Shown here in pieces: positions 7,796-15,483 of a stretch of 64,000 nucleotides of DNA. Each line of letters starts with the position of its first letter. The stretch's first letter is position 1. The stretch comes from Deltaproteobacteria bacterium (GTDB lineage Bacteria > Desulfobacterota > Desulfomonilia > Desulfomonilales > Desulfomonilaceae). The notes under the pieces were generated by a model. It had not been told where the DNA came from. It saw nothing but the letters and a program-made list of their open reading frames with translations, and ran no database searches. The stretch is from positions 91,241 to 155,240 of the forward strand of contig VGSG01000002.1 in NCBI GenBank assembly GCA_016875095.1. Reading direction: 5' to 3'. A program made the position numbers and the translations under genes.

Positions 7796-8116
7796 CTAGC
7801 CGGCCCCTTCCAGCTTTTCGGCGATCCATTGATTAAGACTCTTACCTTCGCGGCGTGCGCTCAAATATGCTTTTCGATGCAAATCCGGCGGCAAACGGAG
7901 CATCATCCGTCCGGAGAAGGGCTTGTCCGGTTTTTCGCCGCGTTTCTTACAAAATTCCAGATAATCGTCTATGGAGTCGCGAAATGCTCGCTCTATCTCT
8001 TCCACGCTCTTGCCTTGGAACGTGATCACATCTTTCAGGTCCAACACTTCACCGTGAAAGATCCGCGCCTCATCGTCGTAATCCACGTGCCCGCTATAGC
8101 CTTTGTATGTCAGCAT
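7796..8116 (-). CDS. hicB: HicB-family antitoxin with C-terminal DNA-binding segment (second pair)
   Basis: A 106-residue protein: MLTYKGYSGHVDYDDEARIF, then HGEVLDLKDVITFQGKSVEE and FRDSIDDYLEFCKKRGEKPD, the typical HicB/UPF0150-like fold. It ends FSGRMMLRLPPDLHRKAYLS and LNQWIAEKLEGAG, a ribbon-helix-helix-type DNA-binding tail. Such antitoxins both neutralise HicA and autorepress the operon. It begins four bases behind the partner toxin gene. Confidence 0.88.
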   Translation of the reverse strand: MLTYKGYSGHVDYDDEARIFHGEVLDLKDVITFQGKSVEEIERAFRDSIDDYLEFCKKRGEKPDKPFSGRMMLRLPPDLHRKAYLSARREGKSLNQWIAEKLEGAG

Positions 8117-8120
8117 GGAA

Positions 8121-8405
8121 TTATTCTCCTATTTCGATTTGCGCTTCTTTCAAGAAGCGACGCATCGATTTCAGCGCTCCCTTGTCGAGTTCTTTCCGCG
8201 GATGGGGGCGATGAAAGACAGCTCGAACCCCGTTGAGCCACACGCGGATTCGGGAACCGTGCCCCTCGCTCAACGTGGCGCCCAAAGCCACAAGCAACGT
8301 TTCAATATCCGTCCATGCGATATCGGAGCGGATAGGTTCCTCAAAGACCGCTCGGAAAGTCTTCAGATGCTTGCTGCTCACTTTCATGGTATCATTATAT
8401 GACAC
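8121..8405 (-). CDS. hicA: HicA-family toxin (second pair)
   Basis: A 94-residue HicA-type protein. IAWTDIETLLVALGATLSEG is followed by HGSRIRVWLNGVRAVFHRPH, which holds the G-S-x-I and F-H-R-P-H elements of one HicA subgroup, and by LDKGALKSMRRFLKEAQIEI. GTG 8405 is chosen because GGGGAGG lies five bases ahead; ATG 8387 is possible. Toxin first, antitoxin second, with a four-base gap. The predicted activity is ribosome-independent mRNA cleavage. Confidence 0.8.
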   Translation of the reverse strand: MSYNDTMKVSSKHLKTFRAVFEEPIRSDIAWTDIETLLVALGATLSEGHGSRIRVWLNGVRAVFHRPHPRKELDKGALKSMRRFLKEAQIEIGE

Positions 8406-8546
8406 TATGCCTCCCCGGGGAAGTCCAATTCCTGATCAAAGGCACGCGGACCAGTTCCTCGTTGTCCGATATATATTTGACCTTTGAGGCGCCCGTGCGC
8501 ACATGTGACCATAGAGCTACCAAGAAATCAGGATTATGAGAACGCC

Positions 8547-10775
8547 GTGCCTCCCATAATCTGCCGGAGTCTTCGATTGATTCTCCTTTTCTCAGCGCTC
8601 GTGTTGTCAGCGGCAATGCTGTCCGCTGCGGTTCACGCGCTGGTCACGGATGAGGTTCCGTTGCTGACTGTCCGGCATCATCTCATCGTCACTCTAGACC
8701 CTCAAGAGCATTCACTCAGAGCCGAAGACACGATCACGCTTCATGCCGGAAATGGGCAAGAAGTCGTCTTCATGCTTCACGAGGGGCTCAATCCTGTTTC
8801 GCTCACACCCGGCGTGACGCTCACTGAAGCGACCGACGCGCAGCGAACCGTGCCCATAAGCCGTTACAAGGCGCAGCTTCCCGAGGGGCTCCGCACCTTC
8901 AAGATCCGATACGAAGGCCGCATTCATCACCCGCCGGCGACTCAAGGAGAGAGCGCCAGCGGCTGCGTTACGGCAACCGCGGGCTTCATCGGAGAGGAAG
9001 GGGTATACCTATCGGGAGATTCATACTGGTATCCCCAGATTGGTGAGGCTCTTGTCGCGTTCCGACTTGAAGTCGCTGCGCCTGCGGGTTGGGATGTGGT
9101 GAGCCAGGGCGCGCGAAGCGTACACAAGATTGATCGTGATTTGAGGCTGGCGCAATGGGATGCGCCTGAGCCGCAGCAAGAAATCTTCCTGGTTGCAGGC
9201 CGATATACCGAGTACGGCTCAAAAGCCGACTCGGTGTCGGCTATGGTGTTTCTGCGCAATCCCGACGAAGGACTCGCACGGAAGTACCTGGATCTGACCC
9301 ATCGTTTCATCGCTCTGTATGAAAACCTCATCGGACCGTACCCGTATCCGAAATTCGCAGCAGTTGAGAACTTCTGGGAAACGGGTTTCGGAATGCCTTC
9401 CTTTACTCTTCTCGGTCCGAAGGTCATACGATTCCCGTTCATCCTCTACTCTTCCTACCCTCATGAAATCTTGCACAATTGGTGGGGCAACAGCGTGTAC
9501 GTGCCCAAGGGATCAGGAAACTGGACCGAAGGGCTCACCGCGTATCTCTCGGATTACTTGTTCGTGGAGCAGCGCGGCGCGGGCATGGAGTATCGCCAAG
9601 AGACGCTCCAGAAATACCTGGACTACGTGGCGTCCGAAGACGATTTCCCATTGAGCAAGTTCCGGTCCAGGCATGATTCGCCTTCCGCCGCGATAGGTTA
9701 CGGCAAGGCGCTCATGTTCTTCCACATGCTCCGCTTGCAGTTGGGCGACGATGCTTTCCGGGCGGGATTGCAGGAGTTCTATCGCAAGAACAAGTTCCGG
9801 TTGGCCTCGTATGATGATATGCGGGTAAGTTTCGAAGCTGTTTCCGGCAAGAAACTTCTCGACGAATTCCGCCAATGGGTGGATCGGACCGGCGCGCCCG
9901 AGCTGCGAACCAGGCTGGTATCGGTTCACGGGTCAAACGCGGATGGGTATGAAATTACTCTTCTTCTGGAACAGGTCCAGTCCGACAAGGCATATTGGTT
10001 GCGAGTCCCGGTTGCGGTCACGCTGCAAGGCGAAGCAAATGCGCAGGAAGTATTAGTAGAGATGCAGGACAAACGGTTGGAGCACAAGTTCAGGGTTGCT
10101 CGTCGGCCTTTGCGGATAGACGTGGATCCCCGATTCGACCTGTTCCGCAGGCTTGATGTGGCTGAGACGCCACCTGCTCTCAGCCGGTCATTCGGAGCCA
10201 AAAGAGTGACATTTGTTCTGCCGTCATCTGACGAACCTGCGCTTCAAGCAGCCTATCGCGAGCTTGCCGACTCCTGGGGCCGGGCCGGGCCCGAGTCCGT
10301 TGACGTGGTCCTGGATACGGAAATCCAAGTCTTGCCCACAGACCGACACGTGGTCATCGTGGGATGGGACAATCGCTTCGCGCCTGATATGGTCCATGCC
10401 CTGGAGAGATACGAGGTGACCGCGGACAAAGCGCGAATTACGATAGGCCCTTCCGAATTCCCCAAGAACCGCCATTCCATCGCGCTCGTAGGGAAAAATC
10501 CGGCCGACAAGGCCCTTACACTCACTTGGGTGGCGGGTGGCACGTCCGCGGCGATTCGAGGCTTAGCCAGGAAGCTGCCGCATTATAATAAGTACAGCTA
10601 TCTGGCTTTCACAGGCGAAGAACCCGTCAATATCCTTAAGGGTCGGTGGCCGGTGAAGGATTCCCCTATGACTATCTTCGCGCCGGATCAGTACGGAAAC
10701 ATCCGTCAGGTTGACATGGGCGGCTTGCCCCCACGAAAAGCGCTTGTCGAATGGTTCTCGTCGGCTGAGGAATAG
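8547..10775 (+). CDS. M1-type (gluzincin) metallopeptidase, exported
   Basis: Predicted zinc aminopeptidase-like enzyme of about 742 residues with an N-terminal hydrophobic export signal (LILLFSALVLSAAMLSAAVHA). The M1 active site is present: HEILH (about residues 306-310) followed by NWWGN, and the third ligand Glu in NWTEGLTAYLSDYL at about residue 328. The spacing from the second His to this Glu is 17 residues; most M1 enzymes have 18. An ahead-lying GFGMPSFTLLG replaces the usual G[A/G]MEN exopeptidase motif, so true aminopeptidase activity is doubtful. The start is uncertain: GTG 8547 gives a clean signal peptide, but TTG 8484, GTG 8505 and TTG 8577 are in frame and none has a strong ribosome binding site. 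Confidence 0.8.
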   Translation: MPPIICRSLRLILLFSALVLSAAMLSAAVHALVTDEVPLLTVRHHLIVTLDPQEHSLRAEDTITLHAGNGQEVVFMLHEGLNPVSLTPGVTLTEATDAQRTVPISRYKAQLPEGLRTFKIRYEGRIHHPPATQGESASGCVTATAGFIGEEGVYLSGDSYWYPQIGEALVAFRLEVAAPAGWDVVSQGARSVHKIDRDLRLAQWDAPEPQQEIFLVAGRYTEYGSKADSVSAMVFLRNPDEGLARKYLDLTHRFIALYENLIGPYPYPKFAAVENFWETGFGMPSFTLLGPKVIRFPFILYSSYPHEILHNWWGNSVYVPKGSGNWTEGLTAYLSDYLFVEQRGAGMEYRQETLQKYLDYVASEDDFPLSKFRSRHDSPSAAIGYGKALMFFHMLRLQLGDDAFRAGLQEFYRKNKFRLASYDDMRVSFEAVSGKKLLDEFRQWVDRTGAPELRTRLVSVHGSNADGYEITLLLEQVQSDKAYWLRVPVAVTLQGEANAQEVLVEMQDKRLEHKFRVARRPLRIDVDPRFDLFRRLDVAETPPALSRSFGAKRVTFVLPSSDEPALQAAYRELADSWGRAGPESVDVVLDTEIQVLPTDRHVVIVGWDNRFAPDMVHALERYEVTADKARITIGPSEFPKNRHSIALVGKNPADKALTLTWVAGGTSAAIRGLARKLPHYNKYSYLAFTGEEPVNILKGRWPVKDSPMTIFAPDQYGNIRQVDMGGLPPRKALVEWFSSAEE

Positions 10776-11168
10776 AACCGGTTATAAAATCCGTCCGCCA
10801 TGGAAGACACGCCCGCCGCGGGTCTCGCGAGGGTCCCAAAGGCTCCATATTGCCGCGCTCTGAGCTTGAGACTTTTGCGCCGCGCCTTCCCTACGCGTCT
10901 TACCCAACTCCTCCCACGAGGGGAGGGGAACCCTACAGGGACATGCCGCCGTCTCCTGACAGCCCCAACCTCTCCCGCCAGGAGAGGGGAATGAGTTCCC
11001 CTCCCTTGATGGGAGGGGACAGGGGAGGGTGAGATCGTGTCGATTTCAATGCGTGACGGTACAATCCCGCGGCCCGGCTCCGGCCGAAGTTGAGGAGGCG
11101 CGCCACCGGTTTCCGGCAATTTGCGTTACGGCTCGGCCATTGGTATCATAAACACCGGGAGCCTCATT
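10776..11168. other. Intergenic region with a row of G/C-rich hairpins
   Basis: No gene seen. It contains three consecutive short inverted repeats (10909-11018, listed separately). Confidence 0.5.
10909..11018. repeat. Cluster of three C-rich/G-rich hairpins
   Basis: Three stem-loops follow each other: CCTCC..GGAGG near 10910-10926, CCTCTCC-CGCCA-GGAGAGG at 10969-10987, and CCCCTCCC-TTGAT-GGGAGGGG at 10998-11018. No T-run follows, so this is more like a REP/BIME-type intergenic repeat than a terminator. Confidence 0.5.
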
Positions 11169-12092
11169 ATGAACGTTGTTGAAATCATGGAGGGCCTGTT
11201 CTTCATCGAACGGGGTTACCTCAACGGGAACCATTTCGTATACCTCTCGGACGAACCGGTGCTCATCGACACCGCGTACAAGGCTGATTTTGCAGAAACA
11301 GAGCAAGCGCTGCGGCGCCTTGGCGTGGATTTGTCCCGCGTGCAGCTCATCGTCAATACTCATTGCCACTGCGACCACATCGGCGGCAACTTCGCCATCC
11401 AGGAACGTTCGGGATGCGACGTGGCCGTGCATCGGATCGGCAAGCATTTCATCGATACACGGGACGATTGGGCCACATGGTGGCGCTACTTCCGTCAGGA
11501 CGCGGATTTCTTCCGATGCACACGAGCCTTGGACCATGGTGAGGCGCTCCACATCGGGCCGTACCAATTCCAAGCGCTGTATACGCCCGGACACGCGTCG
11601 GACGGTATCGTGCTGTACGAAGAGCAGCACAAAGTTCTTCTGTCGTCGGATACCTTGTGGGAAAACGACATGGCCGCAATCACGGAACGAGTGGAAGGGA
11701 GTCGAGCGGTCTTCTCAGTCCTAGATTCGCTCGCGCTCCTGGAACGACTGGACGTGCGCATGGTCTATCCCGGTCATGGGAGGCCTTTTTCCGATGTTGG
11801 GGCCGCGATTGCCCGAACAAGGAAACGGCTCCAGGGATTCCTGGCCAATCGCAAACGTATCGGAAACGATCTACTCAAGAAGATCATCGTGTACACGCTC
11901 ATGATGAGGCATCCCGTCAACGAAGCGACCTTCCTGGACGATCTCATGGCCACGCCGTGGTTCCCCGAAACCGTTGATCACTATTTCGGCAATGATTACC
12001 GGCGCAAATTCGACGATATCATGACCGACTTCTTCCGCCGCGGAATCGTCAAACGCAAAGACGGAACTCTCTTCACCATGGTCAAGCGGTAA
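11169..12092 (+). CDS. MBL-fold metallo-hydrolase
   Basis: A 307-residue metallo-beta-lactamase-fold hydrolase. The metal site is complete: THCHCDHIGG (the HxHxDH motif, here H-C-H-C-D-H-I), a central TPGHASDGIVLY, then the bridging Asp in LLSSDTLWENDMAA and the last His in VYPGHGRPF. The C-terminal 75 residues (MMRHPVNEATFLDDLMATPW) resemble the helical winged extension of glyoxalase II/LACTB2-like enzymes. ATG 11169 is chosen because GGGAG lies seven bases upstream. Substrate unknown: a thioester, lactone or small phosphoester are all possible. Confidence 0.85.
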   Translation: MNVVEIMEGLFFIERGYLNGNHFVYLSDEPVLIDTAYKADFAETEQALRRLGVDLSRVQLIVNTHCHCDHIGGNFAIQERSGCDVAVHRIGKHFIDTRDDWATWWRYFRQDADFFRCTRALDHGEALHIGPYQFQALYTPGHASDGIVLYEEQHKVLLSSDTLWENDMAAITERVEGSRAVFSVLDSLALLERLDVRMVYPGHGRPFSDVGAAIARTRKRLQGFLANRKRIGNDLLKKIIVYTLMMRHPVNEATFLDDLMATPWFPETVDHYFGNDYRRKFDDIMTDFFRRGIVKRKDGTLFTMVKR

Positions 12093-12350
12093 AGCGCCAA
12101 CATCGTGCTTGCCTTGGGGAGGAATGGCGAGGTATACTCTAACACGTTGGAGTTCAAGGTCTTTTGCCACCTGGATGTTCAGCCCGTTTCTATCTGCGGC
12201 GAGGAGGAGCATATGCAGGCAGGTCCAGTCACATGCAAAAGGCCTCAGCTTAGCTTTGGCACTCGCTCGAACGGCATATTACAAGGCAGAAAACTAGAAC
12301 GCCGTGTCTTATGCGCACACTCGGATTATTGTCAGGCAGCATAAAGTACC
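12093..12350. other. Intergenic region, nothing recognised
   Basis: About 260 bases between the MBL hydrolase and the TIR gene. A 79-codon plus-strand frame is present but has no family-like pattern. No promoter stands out. Confidence 0.4.
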
Positions 12351-13079
12351 ATGCCTCAGGCCTTCATAAGTTATGTGCGAAACGATGAGGATGCTGCGAG
12401 GCGCCTCGGTAACGAGCTGGAGAGGCGGGGTCTTCATACCTCTTGGTTGGATCGGCTTGTTGCGCCCGGTGAATCGTGGATTGCTTCGCTCGAGAAAGCC
12501 ATTTCGCGGAGCGACGTCATCTTCGTCCTTGTATCCCCGGAATCGGAAAGGAGCCAGTGGCTGGCCTCAGAGACAGCACTCGCGCTGGCTCAGGCCGAAC
12601 AGGGACGTGCCAGAGTCGTTCCAGTTCTCCTGGATCGCAATGTGCGCCTGCCGTTTCTACTGGAAAGGATCCAGGGCATCGAATTCTACGACCCTGATCG
12701 TTCGCAGCGTCAGCTGGATGCACTTGTCCAATCACTCCAAGCAAGCGCGACTCAGGATATGGATCGATCGGCTCGAGATTTGACTGCGGAACTTGCCTAC
12801 GTGAAGTCTGGCAGAAATGCGCTTGCCCATGAAATAGCGGTGCACGCGTACACCCATACGGTCTGGTCCTCGATAATCGCCACGACGGCTGTAGCTCTGG
12901 CTTCGATGTCAGGCCTATTTGCCGCGATCCTCAGCCTGTACTTCATTCAACCGGCTCCCTTGAGGGGATGGGCGCTGCCGTTCGCGTTGGGGGTGTTCGC
13001 GAGCCTTGCGTGCTTTCTCCTGTCAACCGTCCTTTGGCACCGTCTGATAAGGCGCGCTCGTCAACAGGAGAGCGATTGA
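12351..13079 (+). CDS. TIR domain protein with C-terminal membrane helices
   Basis: A 242-residue protein. Residues 1-130 form a bacterial TIR domain: FISYVRNDEDAARRLGNELE (box 1), WLDRLVAPGESWIASLEKAI, SDVIFVLVSPESERSQWLAS (box 2) and VVPVLLDRN. The Glu in SQWLASE (E74) sits where TIR NADases have their catalytic Glu, so NAD+ cleavage is plausible. Residues about 165-225 contain two or three hydrophobic segments (SSIIATTAVALASMSGLFAA; LPFALGVFASLACFLLSTV). The following gene overlaps by one base with AGGAG between them, so the two are coupled. A membrane-bound TIR effector in an immune cassette is the inference. The ribosome binding site is weak. Confidence 0.82.
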   Translation: MPQAFISYVRNDEDAARRLGNELERRGLHTSWLDRLVAPGESWIASLEKAISRSDVIFVLVSPESERSQWLASETALALAQAEQGRARVVPVLLDRNVRLPFLLERIQGIEFYDPDRSQRQLDALVQSLQASATQDMDRSARDLTAELAYVKSGRNALAHEIAVHAYTHTVWSSIIATTAVALASMSGLFAAILSLYFIQPAPLRGWALPFALGVFASLACFLLSTVLWHRLIRRARQQESD

Positions 13080-13483
13080 TGGATCGCCAGGTCCTGACTC
13101 CAGTGGTCCTTGCACGAGCAACCGAGCAGCTCCGACAGGAGAGGGAGACCTTCGATCAAGCTAAGAAGCACGAGGGACGGTGGTTTGTGTTGCGGCTCGT
13201 CATGGGTTATGCAGCTGTCATCCTCCTGGCAGGAATCATGGTCGTCGCATCTTACGTGCTCTTCAACGGATCAGCATTTCCAGCCGCGGTTGTAACAGCG
13301 GCAGGGGCGGCCCTTTTCGTCGACGTGCTTGGACTTCTGACTGCGGTCTGGAAGATCGCGCTTAATCCGAATTTCTACGCGCGCCTGGGACCCGTAACGC
13401 GCGTCACCCTTTCTGAGCCTCAACATGAAACCGACCGACGCGTGCAAGCAGCAGGAGAAGAAGCCGAAGTGAGTTCCGGATAA
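13079..13483 (+). CDS. Small two-helix membrane protein, TIR partner
   Basis: A 134-residue protein of no known family. An N-terminal amphipathic or coiled-coil stretch (TEQLRQERETFDQAKKHEGR) is followed by two hydrophobic segments at about residues 43-66 and 70-93 (AVILLAGIMVVASYVLF; AAVVTAAGAALFVDVLGLL) and a polar acidic C-terminus. The start ATG overlaps the TIR stop (ATGA) and AGGAGA lies seven bases ahead, giving strict co-translation with the TIR gene. A longer upstream frame begins inside the TIR gene and is not used. This hairpin-type membrane protein could anchor or gate the TIR protein. Confidence 0.75.
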   Translation: MDRQVLTPVVLARATEQLRQERETFDQAKKHEGRWFVLRLVMGYAAVILLAGIMVVASYVLFNGSAFPAAVVTAAGAALFVDVLGLLTAVWKIALNPNFYARLGPVTRVTLSEPQHETDRRVQAAGEEAEVSSG

Positions 13484-13552
13484 CGACGTCATCCTACCGA
13501 TGGCGCTGTGCGCCAGAGTTGAACCTAAGCGTTGGGAAATGGAGGAAACGCT

Positions 13553-14293
13553 ATGAACTCCTGCTTCGTGATGCAACCTTTCGATGCCGACGTATATGAC
13601 AAGCGATATGATGACGTTTTCGCTCCGGCGATCAAGGAAGCGGGCCTCGTTCCCTACCGCGTAGATCAAGATCCAGGAGTGAGTGTACCAATTGACGATA
13701 TCGAATCAGGCATCCGCAACGCGGAAGTGTGCTTCGCGGAAATCACAACCGACAACCCGAATGTCTGGTTCGAGCTTGGCTTTGCTATCGCGGCAGCCAA
13801 AGACGTCGTACTTGTGTGTTCAGAAGAACGAAAGAGCCATTTTCCGTTTGATGTGCGGCATAGAAGCATCATCAAGTACCGAACGGGCAGTCCACAGGAT
13901 TTCGCCGAGTTACAGACGAAGATTACAAAGCGGATCTCGAGTATTCTCAAAAAGCAAGAAGAGATAGGGCGCGCGGCTTCCATCTCCCCCGTAAAGGATA
14001 CGGAGGGGCTTTCACAGCATGAGATTGTTGCCCTCGTGACAGTAATGCAAAACCAATTCATGTCCGGGGAATTTGTTGCTGCTTGGACCGTCAAGAACGA
14101 CATGAATAAAGCGGGATTCACCGACATTGCAGTGAGTCTTGCCATGAAACTCCTTTCCTCCAAGGGCATGGTCGTTACTCGGGAACTCCAAGACGAACAC
14201 GAGAACACGTATAGAGGCTTCGCTGTCACCGACAACGGTGAAACGTGGCTCATGGCCAATCAGGAACGCATTGTGCTCAAGAGTGAGCCATAG
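13553..14293 (+). CDS. TIR-like/nucleoside-deoxyribosyltransferase-like protein with winged-helix tail
   Basis: A 246-residue protein. Residues 1-125 have a Rossmann-like pattern: CFVMQPFDADVYDKRYDDVF, IDDIESGIRNAEVCFAEITT, DNPNVWFELGFAIAAAKDVV and FPFDVRHRSIIKYRTG. This resembles TIR-like and nucleoside 2-deoxyribosyltransferase-like domains that bind nucleotides in prokaryotic defence proteins. Residues about 150-240 (LSQHEIVALVTVMQNQFM; GFTDIAVSLAMKLLSSKGM; YRGFAVTDNGETWLMANQ) look like a winged helix. GGAGG lies upstream of ATG 13553. It is the third gene of the TIR cassette, 69 bases behind the second. Two sampled 60-base lines are about 47-48% GC, lower than neighbouring genes. Role inferred, not shown. 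Confidence 0.65.
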   Translation: MNSCFVMQPFDADVYDKRYDDVFAPAIKEAGLVPYRVDQDPGVSVPIDDIESGIRNAEVCFAEITTDNPNVWFELGFAIAAAKDVVLVCSEERKSHFPFDVRHRSIIKYRTGSPQDFAELQTKITKRISSILKKQEEIGRAASISPVKDTEGLSQHEIVALVTVMQNQFMSGEFVAAWTVKNDMNKAGFTDIAVSLAMKLLSSKGMVVTRELQDEHENTYRGFAVTDNGETWLMANQERIVLKSEP

Positions 14294-14644
14294 ACCGCGG
14301 CAGACGGGCTCCATTCTGCCCGGCAATGAACAATCGGTTGCCGGAGACCGTTGACAGCGCGCCTCAGCCAGGACGTCTCCGCGTGTAAGCCGAAGACAAG
14401 AAGAGGTCGTTCGCGCCTCAAGATTGGGAAGCAGCTTTCAGGAATTTGGCAAAGCCACGGGGAAAGACGGATAGAACCGCCTCGATAGTGCGGTTTCCGC
14501 GATCCGCAATGCGAGCAAGGCAATTTTCGAGTAGAACGCTTCTTGTCCCCGCGGGACGACGTCCAGGCCACGCGCCGTAGGGGAGCTTGGGCCTCCTGCC
14601 TAAGCGCAAAGCAACAAAAGATGGCTCTCAAGGGGGGATCTATC
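14294..14644. other. Region between TIR cassette and PLD-like remnant, nothing firm
   Basis: No convincing gene. A minus-strand frame ending at 14418 reads RTIEAVLSVFPRGFAKFLKA and might be the end of a decayed gene, but it has no recognisable start or family. Confidence 0.3.
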
Positions 14645-14794
14645 ATGAGCGGCGAATTTCAGGTCAGCGGAAAGAATGCGGCAGCACTATTCACCCTAAA
14701 AGTTCATCGCGGGGACGGCATGGCCCTTCTTGCGATGAATTGGAAGGACGGCAAGCCGCAGTGGCAGCATCTTCAGGGCATAAATACCCTTTAG
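14645..14794 (+). pseudogene. Truncated N-terminal remnant, possibly of a PLD-like protein
   Basis: A 49-residue frame (ATG 14645, GGGGGG upstream) reads FQVSGKNAAALFTLKVHRGD and GMALLAMNWKDGKPQWQHLQ and stops. The 'HRGDGMaLLAMnWk.GKPp' pattern is the opening of a family of larger phospholipase-D-like proteins as I remember it. Here the frame ends where the family continues, so the gene looks truncated. Moderate doubt about the family. Confidence 0.4.
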
Positions 14795-14830
14795 ATAGCC
14801 TTCAGTCTTCGGTTACGGTGAGGAGAAGTC

Positions 14831-15382
14831 GTGAAAATCTCAAAGCGATTGCTTATTTTGGCAGGCATTCTCAGCTTTTTGGTCGCTTTATTCCAAGCTC
14901 TAGTCACCTTCTCCCCCACGTGGAGTCTGTATTTTGGGGCGCCGGAGAGATTGGTATCGAACGTACCATTGCTTTACGTGACTGGGTTCGTTGCAGCCGT
15001 GTTGTTTGGCATTTTCGGCCTATATGCCTTGTCCGGCGCGGGCTATGTGCGCCGTCTACCGTTGTTGCGGGACGCGCTCTTGGCAATTGGTTGTCTGTAC
15101 GTGTTGCGTGGCTTTTTCTTGATTCCCATAATTTTGATCTCAACAGGCTATCTGCAATCTTCCAGACCAATCCCGACCACCGGCCTGGTATCTTCTCTGG
15201 TTTCGCTGTTCATAGGCCTTCTGTATCTGGCCGGAACGATTGGCAGTTGGCGGAGACTAATACCGGTGCGCCTTCAAAGAGGCAAGATCAGGGAAATCTT
15301 CTTTGTGAGAAAGGTGCCTCAACGGCTCAGGCAAGAAATTGCCACGGTTTTCGGAATGCTCATTTCTCCTGTGCGGAAATGA
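14831..15382 (+). CDS. Integral membrane protein, unknown
   Basis: A 183-residue protein with four predicted transmembrane helices: LLILAGILSFLVALFQAL, LLYVTGFVAAVLFGIFGLY, LLAIGCLYVLRGFFLIPI and VSSLVSLFIGLLYLAGTI. A basic C-terminal tail follows. GTG 14831 has GAGGAG five bases upstream. I recognise no family. Its last codons overlap the left side of a perfect inverted repeat (15348-15394), so the C-terminal residues EIATVFGMLISPVRK may be a late addition. Confidence 0.65.
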   Translation: MKISKRLLILAGILSFLVALFQALVTFSPTWSLYFGAPERLVSNVPLLYVTGFVAAVLFGIFGLYALSGAGYVRRLPLLRDALLAIGCLYVLRGFFLIPIILISTGYLQSSRPIPTTGLVSSLVSLFIGLLYLAGTIGSWRRLIPVRLQRGKIREIFFVRKVPQRLRQEIATVFGMLISPVRK

Positions 15383-15394
15383 GCATTCCGAAAA
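15348..15394. repeat. Perfect 19-bp inverted repeat at the gene end
   Basis: The left arm 15348-15366 (TTTTCGGAATGCTCATTTC) is exactly complementary to the right arm 15376-15394, with a nine-base loop. The T-run is on the 5' side and the A-run on the 3' side, the reverse of a rho-independent terminator. It spans the stop codon of the membrane protein. Confidence 0.8.
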
Positions 15395-15420
15395 TTGGTG
15401 GAAGTTCTTGGGGAGGGGGT

Positions 15421-15454
15421 CGGGGAGGACCTTCTTACAAGAAGGTCCTCCCCG
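15421..15454. repeat. Perfect 16-bp inverted repeat
   Basis: CGGGGAGGACCTTCTT (15421-15436), two bases, then its exact complement (15439-15454). It lies between convergent genes and could act as a transcription barrier in both directions, though no clear T-run follows on either strand. Confidence 0.7.
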
Positions 15455-15483
15455 ATTCTTAACTCTCTGAAAGCGAAGCGGTA

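Noticed and set aside
10909..11018. CRISPR-like or G-quadruplex array
   Set aside because: The hairpins differ in length and spacing and have no constant spacers; the G-runs are better explained as complementary arms of short stems.
12105..12344. 79-codon plus-strand frame before the TIR gene
   Set aside because: No ribosome binding site and no family-like pattern; composition resembles intergenic DNA.
14831..15394. The palindrome at 15348-15394 as a rho-independent terminator
   Set aside because: T-run precedes and A-run follows the stem on both strands, the reverse of what termination needs.
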